DNA from: Hydnum rufescens UP504
Taxonomy: Eukaryota; Basidiomycota; Agaricomycetes; Cantharellales; Hydnaceae
Assembly (NCBI GenBank): GCA_014904985.1
Contig: MU128990.1
Coordinates: 152,423-216,422 of the forward strand
Length of the DNA stretch: 64,000 nucleotides
Direction: 5' to 3'
Under the pieces are notes generated by a model. It had not been told where the DNA came from. It saw only the letters and a list, made by a program, of their open reading frames with translations, and searched no databases. Shown piece by piece: positions 24,039 to 37,889 of the stretch. The stretch's first letter is position 1, and every line of letters starts with the position of its first letter. The translations under genes were made by a program, and so were the position numbers.

Positions 24039-25640
24039 GCCTTCCGCTTCTTCATCGGGGCACGGTGGGCTCGTCGCTGGCCATTTCAAGGGAAGGGGGG
24101 CCGTGGCTTGGCGGTTCACCGTTGGGCCGGTCGTTTGGACTGGTCCCGGGTGTCTGTTGGGGTGGGCACACCTGCGGTAGCGGGTGTGTGGTCTGGCCTG
24201 GTTTCACTCCTCGGTTCGGCGGTTTCGTTCGGCACTCGTTTTGGTGGGTCGCGTTGTTGGTTTCCATGTGGCGGGGGCGTTGTCATTCCCTGGGGGGGGT
24301 TCCTTTGGCGGGTCTTCATTTTGGTGTTTGTGGTAAGGCGGTACCTAGAATAATCAATAATGTGTTAGTAAAAAATTAAAACCAGCGTAAAAAGAGCAGC
24401 ATCTGCTGCTCTTTTTACGCCATTGTGGGTACGAGGTTACTTACCTTGTATAGAACCACACACCCGCCGTAGCGGATGTGTGGTTCATGCGGGTTCCGGC
24501 GTTGTTTCGTGTCTTCGTTCGGCGTGTCGTCGTCGTGGGTTTCGGCGGGTTATCGTTTCGGGGGGGGGCAGTTTCCTTTCACGGGTCTTCATTTAAAGCG
24601 AGAGCCTAGAATGATGCATGTATTAGTTAGAAAATTAAAACTGGCGCAAAAAGAGCAGCATTTCGCTGCTCTTTTTGTGCCATTGGGGGTGTACAGCTTT
24701 ACTTACCTTGTAGTACCACACCCGCTTCGGCGGTGTGGTACTCGTTCATACCGCGGTCGTGTGCCTTCCTCTATCGGGTTTCGTACGGGGCTCAGGTGGG
24801 TTTGGGGGTTGTCGGGCACGGACTCGTTTAACCTAGAAACTATAATAAAAAATGAATAATATGTAGTAAAAAGAAAGAAAAAACCTACGCGAAAGGAGCA
24901 GTGTATTGCTGCTCCTTTGGCGCAATAAAAACTTATCTTAAGATTTACCACACACCCGCCGAAGCGGGTGTGTGGTTTGTCTGGGGGTTCCGTGGTCCTG
25001 TGTCGTGCGTCCTCGTTCTGGTTTGTTTGGCGCTCGTTCTTTTGGCGGGCGCGTTTGTGGCTTTCGTTTTGCGGGGCATTGTCATTTGCGGGGGGGGGTT
25101 CGTTTGGCGGGTCTTCATCTTTTTTTGCTGTATGTACTTTTTCGGCGATAACCTTAGAATAATTAATAACGTGTATTTTTTTTAAAAATTTAACCAAGCG
25201 CAAAAAGAGAAGCAGCATTCGCTGCTCTTTTTTTGCGCCGTAGGGGGAAACTTTTACTTACCTTTATGTAAGAACCAAAACACTGGCTGAAGGGGGTTGT
25301 GTTTTCTGTTTTGGGGCGTTTGATTTGGGTGGAAGTGTCGTTGGGTGGTTTGTCGTTTTGAGGCCGCTCGATCGGCCCGGTCCCATTTTGCTTGGCGGGT
25401 CCTCGTCGTAATTGCGTTTCGGTTTTGTCGGGTTTTTGCGGCGGGATTTCTTTCGGTGGTCATTTGGCGTATGGTTGTCGTTTTAGTTTTGGTCATTTTT
25501 TGGCGGGTTTCGTTCGGTTAAACCTGGACCAAGGCATGACTTGGAATATTAAAAAAAAGTACGTTAAGTATAAAAAAAATTTCACAAGGCAGCCGCAAGG
25601 AGTAGCTTGCGGGCTTACTTCTTTTTGCGGCTAATTGTAT
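24039..25640 (-). repeat. E1 left arm: exon/intron-like hairpin modules
   Basis: Read on the minus strand, each module has an exon-like GC-rich stretch ending in an H hairpin, a GTAAGT-type donor 10-20 nt later, a P hairpin (GCAAAAAGAGCAGC / GCTGCTCTTTTTGC), an ACTAAT-like branch site and a CTAG acceptor. P hairpins lie at 24385-24420, 24642-24680, 24888-24922, 25198-25238 and, degraded, 25590-25632. Open frames on either strand are low-complexity and inconsistent from module to module, so I call no protein. Confidence 0.7.
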
Positions 25641-26560
25641 CTAATTGAAGAAAAATACCCTTATTGACCCACAAAACAAAAACCCGATTTTTCAAGCGGG
25701 TGTGTTGTCGCGTGGGTCATGGTCATGCATGTGCGTTGCTGCTGCTGTTGTGCTTGTGCTTGCTGCGTGCCGTTTTGCTGCTGCTGCTTTTGCTGCTGCT
25801 GTGTTGTGTGTGGCTCTTGGCGCTTGCTGTTTGTGCTTGTTTGGTTGGCTGTGTTTGTCGTGGTGGCGGTTTCGCATTTTGTGCTGGGTGTGGCTGCGTA
25901 GTTTGGCGAAATTTCAAGCCGGCAATTGCAAACAAACTCGGCGAAACCCCAAGTGGGTGGCACTGCAAAGCAACGTTACCCAATAGTAAAAACAAAGGCA
26001 TGTTATTATTTTAAAAAATAAATTACTATAATAAAAATATTTTTGCCCAGGAAACCCCGGAAAGAAAAGCCAATGAATTAAGAAGTTCAGAAGGGCTTTT
26101 CAATTAAGGCAATTGAGGATGGTAATTGCAAGAGTGGATTGGGCCAACTTCTACCACATCGAATGGCCCAAATTTAAAATAGTACATTGGGTATATATTT
26201 AACACCCCCACGTGGGCGATTTGGAATTATTCTCGCGACGATAATTTCGGCATTTTTTTCAATTTTTCACGCTTAAATCTATTAGGGATTTGAAAGGGCG
26301 TGAAATTGGAAATGCGATTAATCGTTCGAGATAAATCCCCAATCCGGCCCCCAACGAGGGGGTTAATATACCCATTACTAATTTTAATTGGCCCAAAATT
26401 TCGGATCTGTTGGTAAGAAAGTGGGCCCAAATTCCACTCTGGCCAATAGCCTTTTTCCATGCTTATTTGGGGTCTGACTCTTTTATTCATTTTGGGCTTC
26501 CTTCGGTTTTCCCTGGGGGCCAGAATTATTTATTATTTATTTAGTATTAATCCCTTAAAT
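25641..26560. repeat. E1 central region with CTG tract and diverged palindrome
   Basis: A CTG-rich tract (25736-25805) precedes an AT-rich palindrome centred near 26283. Its arms are clearly related to the perfect central palindrome of E2 (GGGCCAACTTCTA.., CTCGCGACGATAATT..) but have diverged. The central region is followed by the plus-strand right arm. Confidence 0.6.
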
Positions 26561-27613
26561 ATACATGCTGTTATATTGTGTTTACTGTGGTTTGGCCAGC
26601 ACCAGCGGGCTTGGGGCGCTTTCTTGAGGGTATCGGGGGCAATTGGGCCAGGCATGGAATCTACATCTTGTCCCAGTTCTCCGAACCACCAAAAGGCAAG
26701 GCCGGCCGAAAAGGCAAGCGGATTGAACCCCCACCCGGAAACCCCGCCACTTGCGGGTGTGTGGTCCAACCACAAGTTTGAGTGGTTTTGTCTAGAATAC
26801 CCAACGGCGCAAAAAAAGGGAAGCAGGCAAAAGCTTTGCTTCTTTTGGGCTTCCCTTGGGGGACTCTTATACTACCATTTTTCGTATTATCTAAGATTGA
26901 AGGGGCCCTTTGAGGGTCAAAGGCACGGACGAAAAACCCGCAAAACGAGGACCAGATGGCAGCGCGCCCAAACCAAAAAGGACGGCGCAAAAACGACGCG
27001 ACAACCAAACGGAACGCGGCCACACGAAGACGCCACACGGAAGACGCCAAACACGGAAGACGCACCACACGAGGAATGCGCCACACCGCAACCCATGGGC
27101 AACGCGCCAAAATTGACCCAGAACCACCACACCCCGCTGGCGGGGCGGTTGTGGTACTTTAACCATAAGGTTTGAGTCCCCGGACCCCCCCGTAAATACC
27201 AAAAACCGCGGCCAAAAAGAGCAACGCGGGAAAGGCTGGCTCTTTTTCCGGGGCTGCTTTCCGGAACTTTACTAATGTGCTATTATCTAGCTGGGGCCTT
27301 CGGTTCCAAAAAAACGGGCACCGACGTTACCCACAAAACGACCCCAAAACCCCAAACGGCCACGCGACACGCCCCAACGCGACGGCCAAAACCCGCCGAC
27401 CCCGGCCAATGGGGGGCAAATACTTTGGCCAACTTCTACTATCTCTGTCTAACGCCGACACGCCCAAACGACTGGAACCACACCACAAAAACGACGTGAC
27501 ATGCGCGCCGCGCCAAACGAGGACGCGACCACGCCAAACGAGGATGAAACCGCGCCCAATGCGGGCCCCAGAAATCACACACCCGCCCCGGCGGGTGTGT
27601 GGTCCTATATAAG

Positions 27614-27722
27614 GTGAGTCCCCGTCCCCCCCTGTAGCTACACCCATGCAAAAAGAGCAGCCAAAGCTGCTCTTTTTGCATGGTGTTTAACTCTTAACTA
27701 ATTTAAAACTCTTATCCTTTAG
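27614..27722 (+). other. Intron-like segment with P hairpin (E1)
   Basis: GTGAGT donor, P hairpin at 27646-27682, ACTAAT branch-like site and TTTAG acceptor; 109 nt. The H hairpin at 27576-27601 ends 12 nt before the donor. Confidence 0.6.
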
Positions 27723-27882
27723 GTCTTGACTTCCCTTGCAAACGAATACCGACGCGAGCCCCCCCCTGCAACCCCATTTATCAACGCCCGAACAACGGGG
27801 CACAGAGAGGACCCGTATGTACGACCCAGAGTATACGGCCCCAGTACCCCACACTCCCACAGTGGGTGTGGGGTACTACAAA

Positions 27883-27998
27883 GTATGTTTTCTTTTTTAT
27901 TTTCACTTCTTGTTCTTGTGGCGCAAAAAGAGCAGCATAAGCTGCTCTTTTTGCGCTGCGTTACTGTTCTACTAATGTTTCATCAATTATTTCTTTAG
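27883..27998 (+). other. Intron-like segment with P hairpin (E1)
   Basis: GTATGT donor, perfect P hairpin at 27921-27956, ACTAAT at 27971-27976 and TTTAG acceptor; 116 nt. The H hairpin at 27844-27876 ends 6 nt before the donor. Confidence 0.6.
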
Positions 27999-28460
27999 GT
28001 CCTGAACCAGAACCCCCGCGAACCCCCAAATACGAACCCGCCGAATGAGACGCCGCAAACGATAACCGCGAACGAGCCCCCACAAACGAAAACCGACTCC
28101 CTCGAGGGAGTGCCCAAAGGGAACCGGCCCCCGACTGGGGGTGTATGGGTATGGGCAGATGTGGGTGCATAACCCGCATGAACCATCTGCCCCCTGTGGT
28201 GGCAGACCCCCGGGGGGGGGGTAATATGTATATAGTGTAATATGTATATAATAATAGTAGTAATAATAATAATAAATAGTAAACAAATAATAATAAATAA
28301 GTATATAATCTAGCACAGCCATGGATTGGCCGACAGATGGCCCAAAAACTGAATTGGAATGGCCTGATTTCGGCTGTAAGGTTTGGGGGACCTATTAGGT
28401 ACCATTTTCTGCCCCGAAAGTGGTACCTAAATTAGGTCCCCTATGTGACTGACCAGCCTG

Positions 28461-31400
28461 CAATAGCAGCAGGTCCTTTCATATCTGCACCAGCTGCCAA
28501 AACAAATAAACCAGATCATCATCATAATCCCTTGGGAGATAGAACCAATCAATGTCCTAAGCATCGAATGTATGTTGATGTGCCTCCATGCAGCCCAACA
28601 CAAGACAAACCTTCAGTTAATCAGCCAGACTCATCATCCATGAACCCAGAACCAGTACAGCCAGCCCCAGAGAAATCTCCACAACCAAGTTATCCACCAG
28701 GAATACTGCCCTCCTCAATTCTAAACAAAGCAACAATGGAGAAGCCCACTCATAAGAAAACTAATCCTCCTCAAATTGATCCCCAAGAAGAAATGATAGA
28801 CATTGAGATAGCTCAACCAGAGAAATGAATCCCAAAGAATCCTCCAACATATCATTTCACTACAGACTTTCAAGATGCTTGCAAAGACAAGGAAATAGCA
28901 AAGAAGGTGCTAAATCAAACAGTTGAAATAACTCTTGGAGACTTCCTTGGAACAGCCCATGGACCTGCAAAAATACTTGCAGCTGGACTTAAACTCAAAT
29001 GCGAATATAATCCAAAACATCAAGAGCCACTCACAGTCAATCATGCTACCATAAAACTGCATTTTCCTGCAACAGAAGCCTCTGATTATGACTCTGATGA
29101 TGAGGCAGAACTAGAAGACTACTATGATCTTATGATGATGAAGGATTTGGATGAAGAACCATATCCACAAACACAAACACAAGACCCTCATCAAGTTCAA
29201 GTAAATCTTGTAGGAGTCCTTGGACCAAACCCTTTGTTCACCATGGATACAGGAAAAATTGTGGCTAAAGCAACAGGACAGAATGGAACCAAAGACATCG
29301 TACTCATGATTGACACCGGATCCAAATTAAACCTAATCTCCCAGGAAGTCCAACAAAAGTTAAACATCCCAATGGACTATGATGGACAAAACTGGATGTT
29401 ACAAGGAATCAACAGCAGACCTGAACCTCTAGTTGGATGCTGCTGAAATGTTCCAATTGAAATAGGAGGGATACGATTCAACCACCACTTCTTTGTCAAA
29501 AAGGGAAGCTTTGAAGGCCATGACATACTTCTTGGACAACCCTGGCTAGTAGGAGTTGGTGCTCAAATCAAATATGAAGGAGCTACAAATGGAATCCACA
29601 GAATGGACATTCAAGTCTACAAAAAAGGGAACCCATCAGGATCATCAGTTTCTCTCCATGCCCTTATGAACAAATCTAGGGAACAGGATAAACTTGTTCT
29701 TGCAGCAGCAGTGATACCACCAGATGAATGGCCCCAAGATACAAGCAAACCAAGCCCACCACAGCTGCAATATTGATATAGAACAAATGGAGTATCATTG
29801 ATCCAAACTGCACCCAAACCCCTACCACAAAATTATGAATACTATCACACAGAGGCAACCCCATCTGACCAATCATTACAAGGAAATTCGCCATTTATTC
29901 CAATACTTGGTAGGGAATTGTCAGAGGCCTTATGACTCCCAGAAATGCACACAAAGGACTTCAATCCAAGCACAAACAAGTACCTCATGGATGCCATTAT
30001 AAACAAGGAAAGCATATCAGCATGGTATCTTCACAAAACTTGGAAATTGACCTCTGCAGCATCAGGAAATCAGCTTGAAGACAACCTCATGCGCATTTAT
30101 AATGAAATAAAGCCAAACCTTGTCAATAAATCTCCTGAAAAAGCAGAAAACTTCAGCTATCATATTGGCCAAGTCATCAGGAATGCCAGAAAAATGAAAT
30201 ACAAGACTGTGGATAAGAAGAAAAATCCAATACCCTTAGGAGTCACTTGAAAACCAGTCATTCATCTTCCCTACAAAAATCTTCTGCCAATAACACCTCT
30301 CACACTTCCCACACATCCCCCTAGCTTGAAGGACTTCCAATACACCAAGAAACTCACCCCAGAGGGCATTAAAAAGATAATCAAGAATATCCCTAATGAC
30401 TTCCTTTCAGAAGAAGAACTAGACTTACTGCTCTATGTGGTTGCTCAAAGGGAAAGAGGTCTCACATTCAATGAATCTGAATGAGGAATCTTCAAGACAG
30501 AATATTTCCCAGATTATGTTATGGAAACAGTCCCTCACATTCCATGGGAACTGCCTCCAATTCATCCATCGAAAGCTATTGTTGCAACACTTATCAAAAT
30601 GATTAAAGATCAATTGGCAGCTGGAAAATATGAAACATCATGGTCTTCTTATTGTTCCCAAATGTTCGCTGTAGCAAAACCTAAAGGAGGCATTCAAATA
30701 GTCCATGATTTGCAACCCCTAAACATGGTTTCTGTTAAAGACTCAGGATTACCACCAAACATCAATGATTTCACAGACAGCTTTGTAGGACACTCAGCCT
30801 ATATTGTTGCAGATCTCTATGCAGGATATGATGGATAATGACTAGCAGAAGAATCCCAAGAACTCACAACAAGTGATTCACCACTGGGACCTGTAAAGCT
30901 CACAACATTACCCCAAGGATACACAAACTCTATGCAAGAATTCATGAAAACAGTCACACACATGATTAGACCTATGATCCCAGACAAAGCTGAAGCCTTC
31001 ATGGATGATGTAGCTGGAAAAGGGCCAAAAACGCGGTACAATGACAAACCAATACCTGAAAACCCAAAGATTTGATGTTACATATGGGAATTTGCTCAGG
31101 TTGTTGATGAATTATTTGCCACCTTCATTGAAGCTGGATGTACAGCCTATGGATGCTGTGGTTCAGGTTTAAACCTGTGGAACCTGAGTTTAAACCTGAA
31201 CCTGACCCAGGTCAGGTTCCATTGGGGTCAGGTTTCATTTCATTTTCTTCAGGTCAGGTTCAGGTTTTGCCCTTGCCCTGAATCCAAAAACCAGTCTGAA
31301 ACCAGGTTTAAACCTGAACCTGAAAGGTAGGGTGTAGGTTCCATTCCATGTAAATTCACCACTATCCTGGCACCAAATCTGGCAATTTACACATGTGACT

Positions 31401-34400
31401 ATAGTTCTGGAGTCAGAAGTCACATGACCTGGCCATCAAATGAGGTAATTGGTACAGGTCACAAGTCACATGACAGAATGTAGTGACTAAATACCATCTC
31501 CAGAAGATGTGTGAGCAGTAAATTGAAGTGAAAGGGGGCTAGGAAGGAGATGTGGATCTAAAGCAGGATGTAAAGGGAGTGGCAGAGGCAGAGACTTGAG
31601 CAGGGGGTCTAGATATTCTGTAGTACCCCCTGAAAATGTTGGCTTCCCTCATACCTCAGGTTTCAGGTTTAAACCAGGTTTAAACCTGAACCTGACCTGA
31701 ATGAGACCGAACCTCAGGTCAGGTTCAGGTTTTGCCCTCATGGGTGATTTTGGAACCTGGTCAGGTTTAGGTTTTGCCCAAATTGGGCAAAACCTGACCA
31801 AAACCTGACCGTGGCAACCATAGTACAGCCTCTGGATCAAAACTTGTACTTGCTACACCACTTATACATATTGTGGGAAATGTTTGTTCTATGGAAGGAA
31901 GAAGACCACATCATGGAATCATCACAAAAATAAAAAACTGGCCCTGCCCAACAAATGTGACACAGGCCCATGGATTCCTAGGAACAGTTGGAGTTGCTTG
32001 AAATTGGATTTGGCAATTTGCCAAGATAGCCAAACCTCTCACATTACTCACCAAGAAAACTCCCAATGAATTTGAATGGAATGATCAAGCTGAGGAAGCC
32101 ATGAATCAACTAAAAGAAGCCTCCACAGACCTCCCAGCTCAAAAATCTTTGAACATTGACATAGCCAGAGTATTAAAAGAAGACAAACAAACATCTGATT
32201 ATGGCCTTGTGACACTTGTAGTGGACAGCTCCATCATTGCAGTAGGCTGGATCAAATATCAAACCCTGGAAGATGGACATCATCCCATTGTCTTTGGATC
32301 AGTAACCAACAACAAAGCTGAAACCAAGTATTCCCAGCCATAAATCAAATTAAAGGGGTTGTTTAAAGCACTCAAAGCCCAAAGAAATGACCTCTGGGGA
32401 ATCCATTTCAAAGTGGAAGTGGATGCCAAATTTCTAAAGCAAACTATCAACACACCAGGATTACCAAATGCAGCTATATCACAATGGATTTCATATATTC
32501 AGCTGTTTGATTTTGAATTATCGCATTTTCCAGCAACAAAACACCAAGGTCCAGATGGATTATCCAGGCACCCAGCACATGAAAATGACTCAGTCAACTC
32601 AGAAGATGAACTAGAACCAGATGAACCAGGCCATTTTATTACTGGGCCATGATCTCTTGAAGAATATGAACACTGGATCTTGCACAGTTCCTCAGCATCC
32701 ATGTTATCAACAACAAGAATCAAAAGGGAATCCTATGAAGACATCATTGAATTCAGGCAAAATAACACAGTACTCTCAATCAAGCCACAGGAAAATACAA
32801 CAAGAAATGGTGGATTTGTGGCTCTCTCCTATCAAGCCCACTCATCTGTTCAAAACCATCCCAAAGCACTCTCCCAACATTCACAGTCCCAACACTCAGA
32901 AACTGATTCAGAAATTAAAGAACACACTCTCAAACTCAAGGATTCTGATGGAAAAGACTATTGTGAAAGGATCCAATACTACCTGGAACACATAAAAATA
33001 CCCCCAGGAGTCAAGAACACCAAGACATTCATTCAGGCCACCAAACACTATTTTATGTATCAAGGAACCCTGTGGAGAAGACCTAGAAATGGCCAATTAC
33101 CATTAAAAGTTATCAAGAACCCAGATGATCAAGCTTGCTTATGTAAGGCTGCACATGACAAATCAGGCTACCACAGATGAGACCTGACTTTCAAGAAATT
33201 ATCTGATAGATTCTTCTGGCCAAATATGCTATCCTATGTGGCCTGGTATTGCTGGACATGCCATGAATGCCAATTAAGGTCTACAACCCGACCAAAAATC
33301 ACTTTAAGCCTGACCTATGTTAATACCATATTACATAAATTTAATATGGACATGGTCCATATGCTGGTATCAAATGGATTCAAATATATCATGGATCTTC
33401 AGGACAATCTCTCCAGATGGCTGGAAGCAAAAATGTTACATAAGGCCTTGAGTAAGCATGTTGCCCAGTTTCTATTTGAGGATGTCATGTGCTGGTTTGG
33501 CTGTGTATTACAAATCACAATGGATAACGGAATGGAATTCAATGGACTAGTTCAAACAATGGCAGATGAATATAATGTTCCAATTGTCTGAGCTGCCCCT
33601 TATCACCCAGAAGCAAATGGAATGATAGAATGTGGGCACAGGACCTGGATAAACTCACTATTCATTGCATGCAAAGGGAACCTGAGCAAATGGTCAAACT
33701 ATTTTTATTTGTGCATGTGGGCAGACCAAGTGACAGTAAAATGAACAACTGGCTACACCCCCTATTACCTACTCTATGGAATAAATCACATGTTTCCATT
33801 CAATATCACAGACACATCATGGTACACATTAAAATGGGGAACTATCCAAACCACAGAAGAATTACTAGGAATCTGTGGAATCCAATTGGTGCATGGAGAC
33901 AAAGATATTCAAGCTGCCTCAAATACCATCCTTCAAGCAAGAATTTGAAGTGCTCAGGATTATGCCAGACGAAATGAAAACACATTGGTCGACAGAAACT
34001 ATCAACTGGGTACAATTGTACTGGTATTCAATTCAGTATTACAAATGCAACATGGATGAAAAGGGGAAATACAGTGGATTGGGCCATACCAAGTTCAGCA
34101 TCACCATCCCCATGGATCCTATCAACTGGCAGAATTAGATGGCACCCCAATCAATGGAATATTTGCTGGAAACTGCTTAAAGAAATACCATATGTGCAAC
34201 CAAATAGCCACAATGGACATCACTGGGAATGAGAGCCACAGTGCCATGGACCAAGAATTAAATCAAAATAATATAGCAAAATGTGCAAAAAATATGGACC
34301 AAGCTATGAAATATGGGGGAACAACAATTACAACAAAACAGCACTTCCTGGTATCACTTGGACCAGAAAATCAATTGAGAACCTATCTTTGGCTGCCACT

Positions 34401-34958
34401 GAGAGCTACAGATTCATGGGGCTATTGGGAAAACAAAATTGTGGAGTGGAAATGAAGGAACCTTCTATAAGAACTCCTAGGGAACCCCTTGGAGGAGCCC
34501 CAGATCTCCAAATCCACTTATGAATCCCCTGAAGAGACTCCATAAAAGGAAAATTCAATTCTCAAAAAGGAAATCCCTGAAATATTTTTTTTACAAGCTG
34601 CATCACAAGACCACAACTAAAACTATGGATTCAAGATGACCCTAGAGCATGAGGCAAAGAAAATCCTGAATTAACACCCCTAGAGCCATGGAATGTTGAA
34701 TTGCAGAATGTGCCGAAACTCATGAAAACTCTTTCTGACCATCTTAAAAAACCTGCAGCTGCATCAAAAATCAACATCCCTCCCCTTCTGGTTCCTCTCT
34801 CTATATGGCTATGTAACCCTCTGCACTCCTGACTGATTGCCACAAAGTCTAACTTAACAATATGGCATAATGAATTCTGGCAACCCTTCATCTTTTCATT
34901 CTCATTCCATTTGGTATCTATTGTCCACACACAACAACTCCATCGACCTGTCAACTAA
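28461..34958 (+). pseudogene. Gypsy element U Pol: protease, RT, RNase H, integrase (decayed)
   Basis: One frame, broken mainly by TGA codons, encodes in order: a Pro-rich linker; protease LMIDTGSKLNLIS (near 29310); RT with SSYCSQMFAVAKPKGG (near 30645) and the catalytic FMDDV box (near 31000); RNase H (near 32200-32650, ending LSRHPAHE); integrase with an H2C2-like region (CWTCHECQL, near 33250), DDE segments MDMVHM and TMDNGMEF, and PEANGMIE; then a GPY/F-like module ending near 34190; and a C-terminal tail to 34958. This is the Ty3/Gypsy order. Stops occur at, for example, 28826, 29444, 29935, 30248, 30481, 31072, 32000, 32650, 33178 and 33589. The short element M1 interrupts it at 31148-31822. 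It is not functional. Confidence 0.85.
31148..31822. mobile_element. M1: 675-bp TIR element in U Pol
   Basis: Ends TATGGATGC... and ...GCAACCATA, flanked by the 8-bp duplication GTACAGCC (31140-31147, 31823-31830). The interior is dominated by palindromic CAGGTTTAAACCTG words near both ends. It has no coding capacity and is a hAT-type MITE. Other copies are M2-M5. Confidence 0.85.
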
Positions 34959-35098
34959 ATTATCTCAGCTGGTATCTAAACTACAACAAGGAATGGCCAA
35001 ATAACATCAAACATGAGTATAGTAAGCCCCAATGAGTATAAAAATGGCATGATGACTAACCAACGACACCCAAGCCCGCTTTCCACATCCATTGTACC
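34959..35098. other. Spacer between U Pol and third ORF
   Basis: 140 bp with no feature recognised. Confidence 0.5.
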
Positions 35099-36419
35099 TT
35101 GTCAAAGCCATCCTCTCTCAACATGTCTGACTCCACTCATTTTGATTCAACTGTGACCTCTGTTCAAAGCTATATGTTAAAATACATCCAAATGCCTGCT
35201 CCCTCCCCTACTCCACCCATGCCACTTGTAGAACTCAACCTGGATGGAGACATCTTCCTTTCATCTCAAGTCAAAAAGGAACAAAATGTAACCAACAAGG
35301 TATGGAATGTGGGTCAACCAAAAAAGACATTGCTAATGACAAATCAGACCTTTTGGCCTGATTCTATCTCCTCTTTGCATGCTATTGTCAAGAATTACAA
35401 CATCAATGAATCCTCTACCAATGTGCAGCCACTCTCAGGGCTCAAAACCCAGCAAACCATTGACCCTTGTCTCACATTGTGTCCCCAGACCATTAATCTC
35501 TACCCACATGCTATACTTCCTCCATCCATTCCTCTTCCCACTCAACCCTCAAAAGAACCTGAATTGATTCAGAAGAACATCGTCAGTCACCAGACAACTC
35601 CTACTGTGCAGCAGTTGGATGAATCCTCAGACTCTCCCACAGGGTCTCTCACCTTGAAAAGCACTCATTCTTCATATCATCCTTCCCATCAGTCCTATTC
35701 TCCTTCCCAGCCTCCTTGCACACCCTGCAGCCTTCATAAAATCAGTATACCATGACCTGGCAAAAATGCCAACTCTTACTGCACATGGCCATCCTATTGA
35801 CAAGTGATTATAGATTGCAAGTACAATGCAGTGCAGAAACTTGACAAGATCCAATGCAAGTATGAAGAGAAGCAAAAGGAGGATATAAAGGACAATGCAG
35901 AACTACTTGACCAGTTAAGTCATACCATCTCCAATCACAACCTTCAAATGGATTCTCTCATGCCACCCCTCTCTCTTCTTTCAGCAACCCTACATCAACA
36001 AGAAGCTGACCTCAAGGTGAAAGCCAAAGACCTCAACAGACATGACCTCAAACTCTTACAACATGAGCAGTGTGTAACCAATTGGCATGATTGGTTACTC
36101 TATCCGTCTACATATCACCATGTTACCCAAGTCAACTGTCTCACTAAAATCTTTATCCAAGCCAGGCTGGTCAGTCAAATTGGGGACCTAATTAGGTACC
36201 ATTTTCGGGGCAGAAAATGGTACCTAATAGGTCCCCAGACAGTATGGCCAAAACATGGCCAAAATACAGCCATTCTGATTCATTTCAGCCAATCCATGAC
36301 TGTGCTATATTATATGTTTATTTATTGTTATTATTATCATTATTACTACTATAATTATATACATATTATGCTATATACATATTATCCCCCCCAGGGTCTG
36401 CCACCACAGGGGGGGGATG

Positions 36420-37800
36420 GTTCCTGCAGGTCACACACCTGCATATACCCACCACACCCGAGTGGGGTCCATATGCCCTGGTTGGGGCTGGGTCCATTTG
36501 GGCACTCCCTTGAGGGAGCGGATTTTCATTCATGGGTGCTTGTTCATGGTTTTTGTTTGCGGCATGTCATTCAGCGGGTTTGTGGTTGGGGGTGTACATG
36601 AGTTCTGGTTCAGGATCTAGAGAAATTAAAAATGAAAGATTAGTTAAACAGTAATGCAGCACAAAAAGAGCAGCTTATGCTGCTCCTTTTGTGCCACAAG
36701 AATAAAAAATAAGAAGAAAAAGAAAACTGACCTTGCAGTACCCCACACCTGCTGCAGTAGGTGTCGGGTACCGAGGCCCTGTACTATGGCTCGTACATAC
36801 AGTGGGTTGTATAGGTCCTCCCTGCGGTTTTCATTTGTGGGGGGTTGTTTGTGGGTTTCATTCATGGCATGTCATTCTGTGGGTTTATGGTCAGGGGTTT
36901 GGGCGGGTTCTGGCCAGGATCTAGAGAAATAACAATAGGTTAGTAAAAAATGAATGAATGCAACACAAAAAGAGCAGCATATGCTGCTCTTTTTGCACCA
37001 CGAGAATAAGAAATGAAACAATAAAAAATACCTTGTAGTACCCCACACCCACTGCAGTGGGTGTGGGGTACTGGGACCATACTCCGGCTCATGTATGGCA
37101 GTTTGTGCAGGTCCCCCAGGACCTTGTCGCTTGGGTGTCAATAGGTGGGGTCAGGAGGGGGGGGTTGTGTCAGTATTTGTTGGTGTGAGAAGTAAAGACC
37201 TACAATAGAGAGTTATAAATTAGTTAAGAATTAAGCACCACGCAAAAAGAGCAGCTTTCGCTGCTCTTTTTGTGTGGTTGTAGCTATGGGGGCAGTGACT
37301 CACCTTAAATAGGACCACACACCTGCCATGGCGGGTGTGTGGTTCCTGGGCCCTCATATGGTGTGGTCATGTCCTCGTTTGGCGCATTACCATATGTTGC
37401 ATCCTCATTTGGTGCGTTGCCATGTATCGTGCTGTTTGGCATGTTGCCATGTGTCGCGTCATGGGTGTGGTGCTGTGTGTCACGTTGTTGGCATGGTGCC
37501 ATGTGTTGTGTTGTGGGCATGGTGCCATATGTCGCATCATTGGTGCTGTGCCATATCTCATGTGGTGGGTGCATTGCCATATGTTGCATCATTTGGGGTG
37601 TCTTCATTTGGGGTGTCTTCATTCAGGGCATTGCCATTTGGGCCCTCATTTCATGGGTTTTCATCATGCCTTAGACCCCAGGTCTCAATCTAGAAGAATA
37701 CAAGATATGTTAGTAAAAAGATTCAAAGAGGCACAAAAAGAGCAGCTTCACTGCTCTTTTTGCACCATTGTATCTACAAGCAAAAAAAACCTCACCTTAT
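36420..37800 (-). repeat. E2 left arm modules
   Basis: Minus-strand modules have P hairpins at 36659-36694, 36963-36998, 37239-37277 and 37731-37766. Each is followed (minus strand) by TTAACTAA-type branch-like sites and CTAG acceptors, and preceded by donors such as GTCAGT near 36733. H hairpins include 37031-37072 and 37315-37342. Confidence 0.7.
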
Positions 37801-37889
37801 GACCACACACCCACTGTGGCAGGTGTGTGGTCATACACTTGCCTTTTCAGGTGGTTCATTGTTGTGGTTGTGGAGATGAAAAGAAGATG

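Larger units (their letters stand above)
26561..28190 (+). repeat. E1 right arm: exon/intron-like hairpin modules
   Basis: The same modules run on the plus strand. Degraded P hairpins lie at about 26801-26870 and 27207-27252, and near-perfect ones at 27646-27682 and 27921-27956. H hairpins lie at about 27124-27153, 27576-27601 and 27844-27876. The two outer introns are the clearest. Confidence 0.7.
23354..28460. mobile_element. E1: modular foldback DNA transposon, 5.1 kb
   Basis: The left end is CACCTTGGTCAGTCA and the right end is the reverse complement of CAGGCTGGTCAGTCA. The flanks share CAATAGC (23347-23353 and 28461-28467), in keeping with the 8-bp duplication of sister element E2. Each end has a subterminal palindrome of the form TAGGTACC...GGGGCAGA...GGTACCTA. 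The interior is two arms of hairpin-bearing modules facing outward from a centre near 26283. It is GC- and CpG-rich in several blocks, unlike the host element. No transposase was found, so it is probably non-autonomous. hAT-type is the likeliest superfamily from the 8-bp duplication and CAG-like ends. Confidence 0.7.

Noticed and set aside
25661..26014. Cys-rich and Gln-rich ORFs around the CTG tract of E1
   Set aside because: They are translations of a triplet repeat in several frames on both strands, without conservation in E2.
26459..27175. 238-codon plus-strand ORF in E1
   Set aside because: It crosses intron-like segments and both hairpins, is low-complexity, and has no counterpart in E2.
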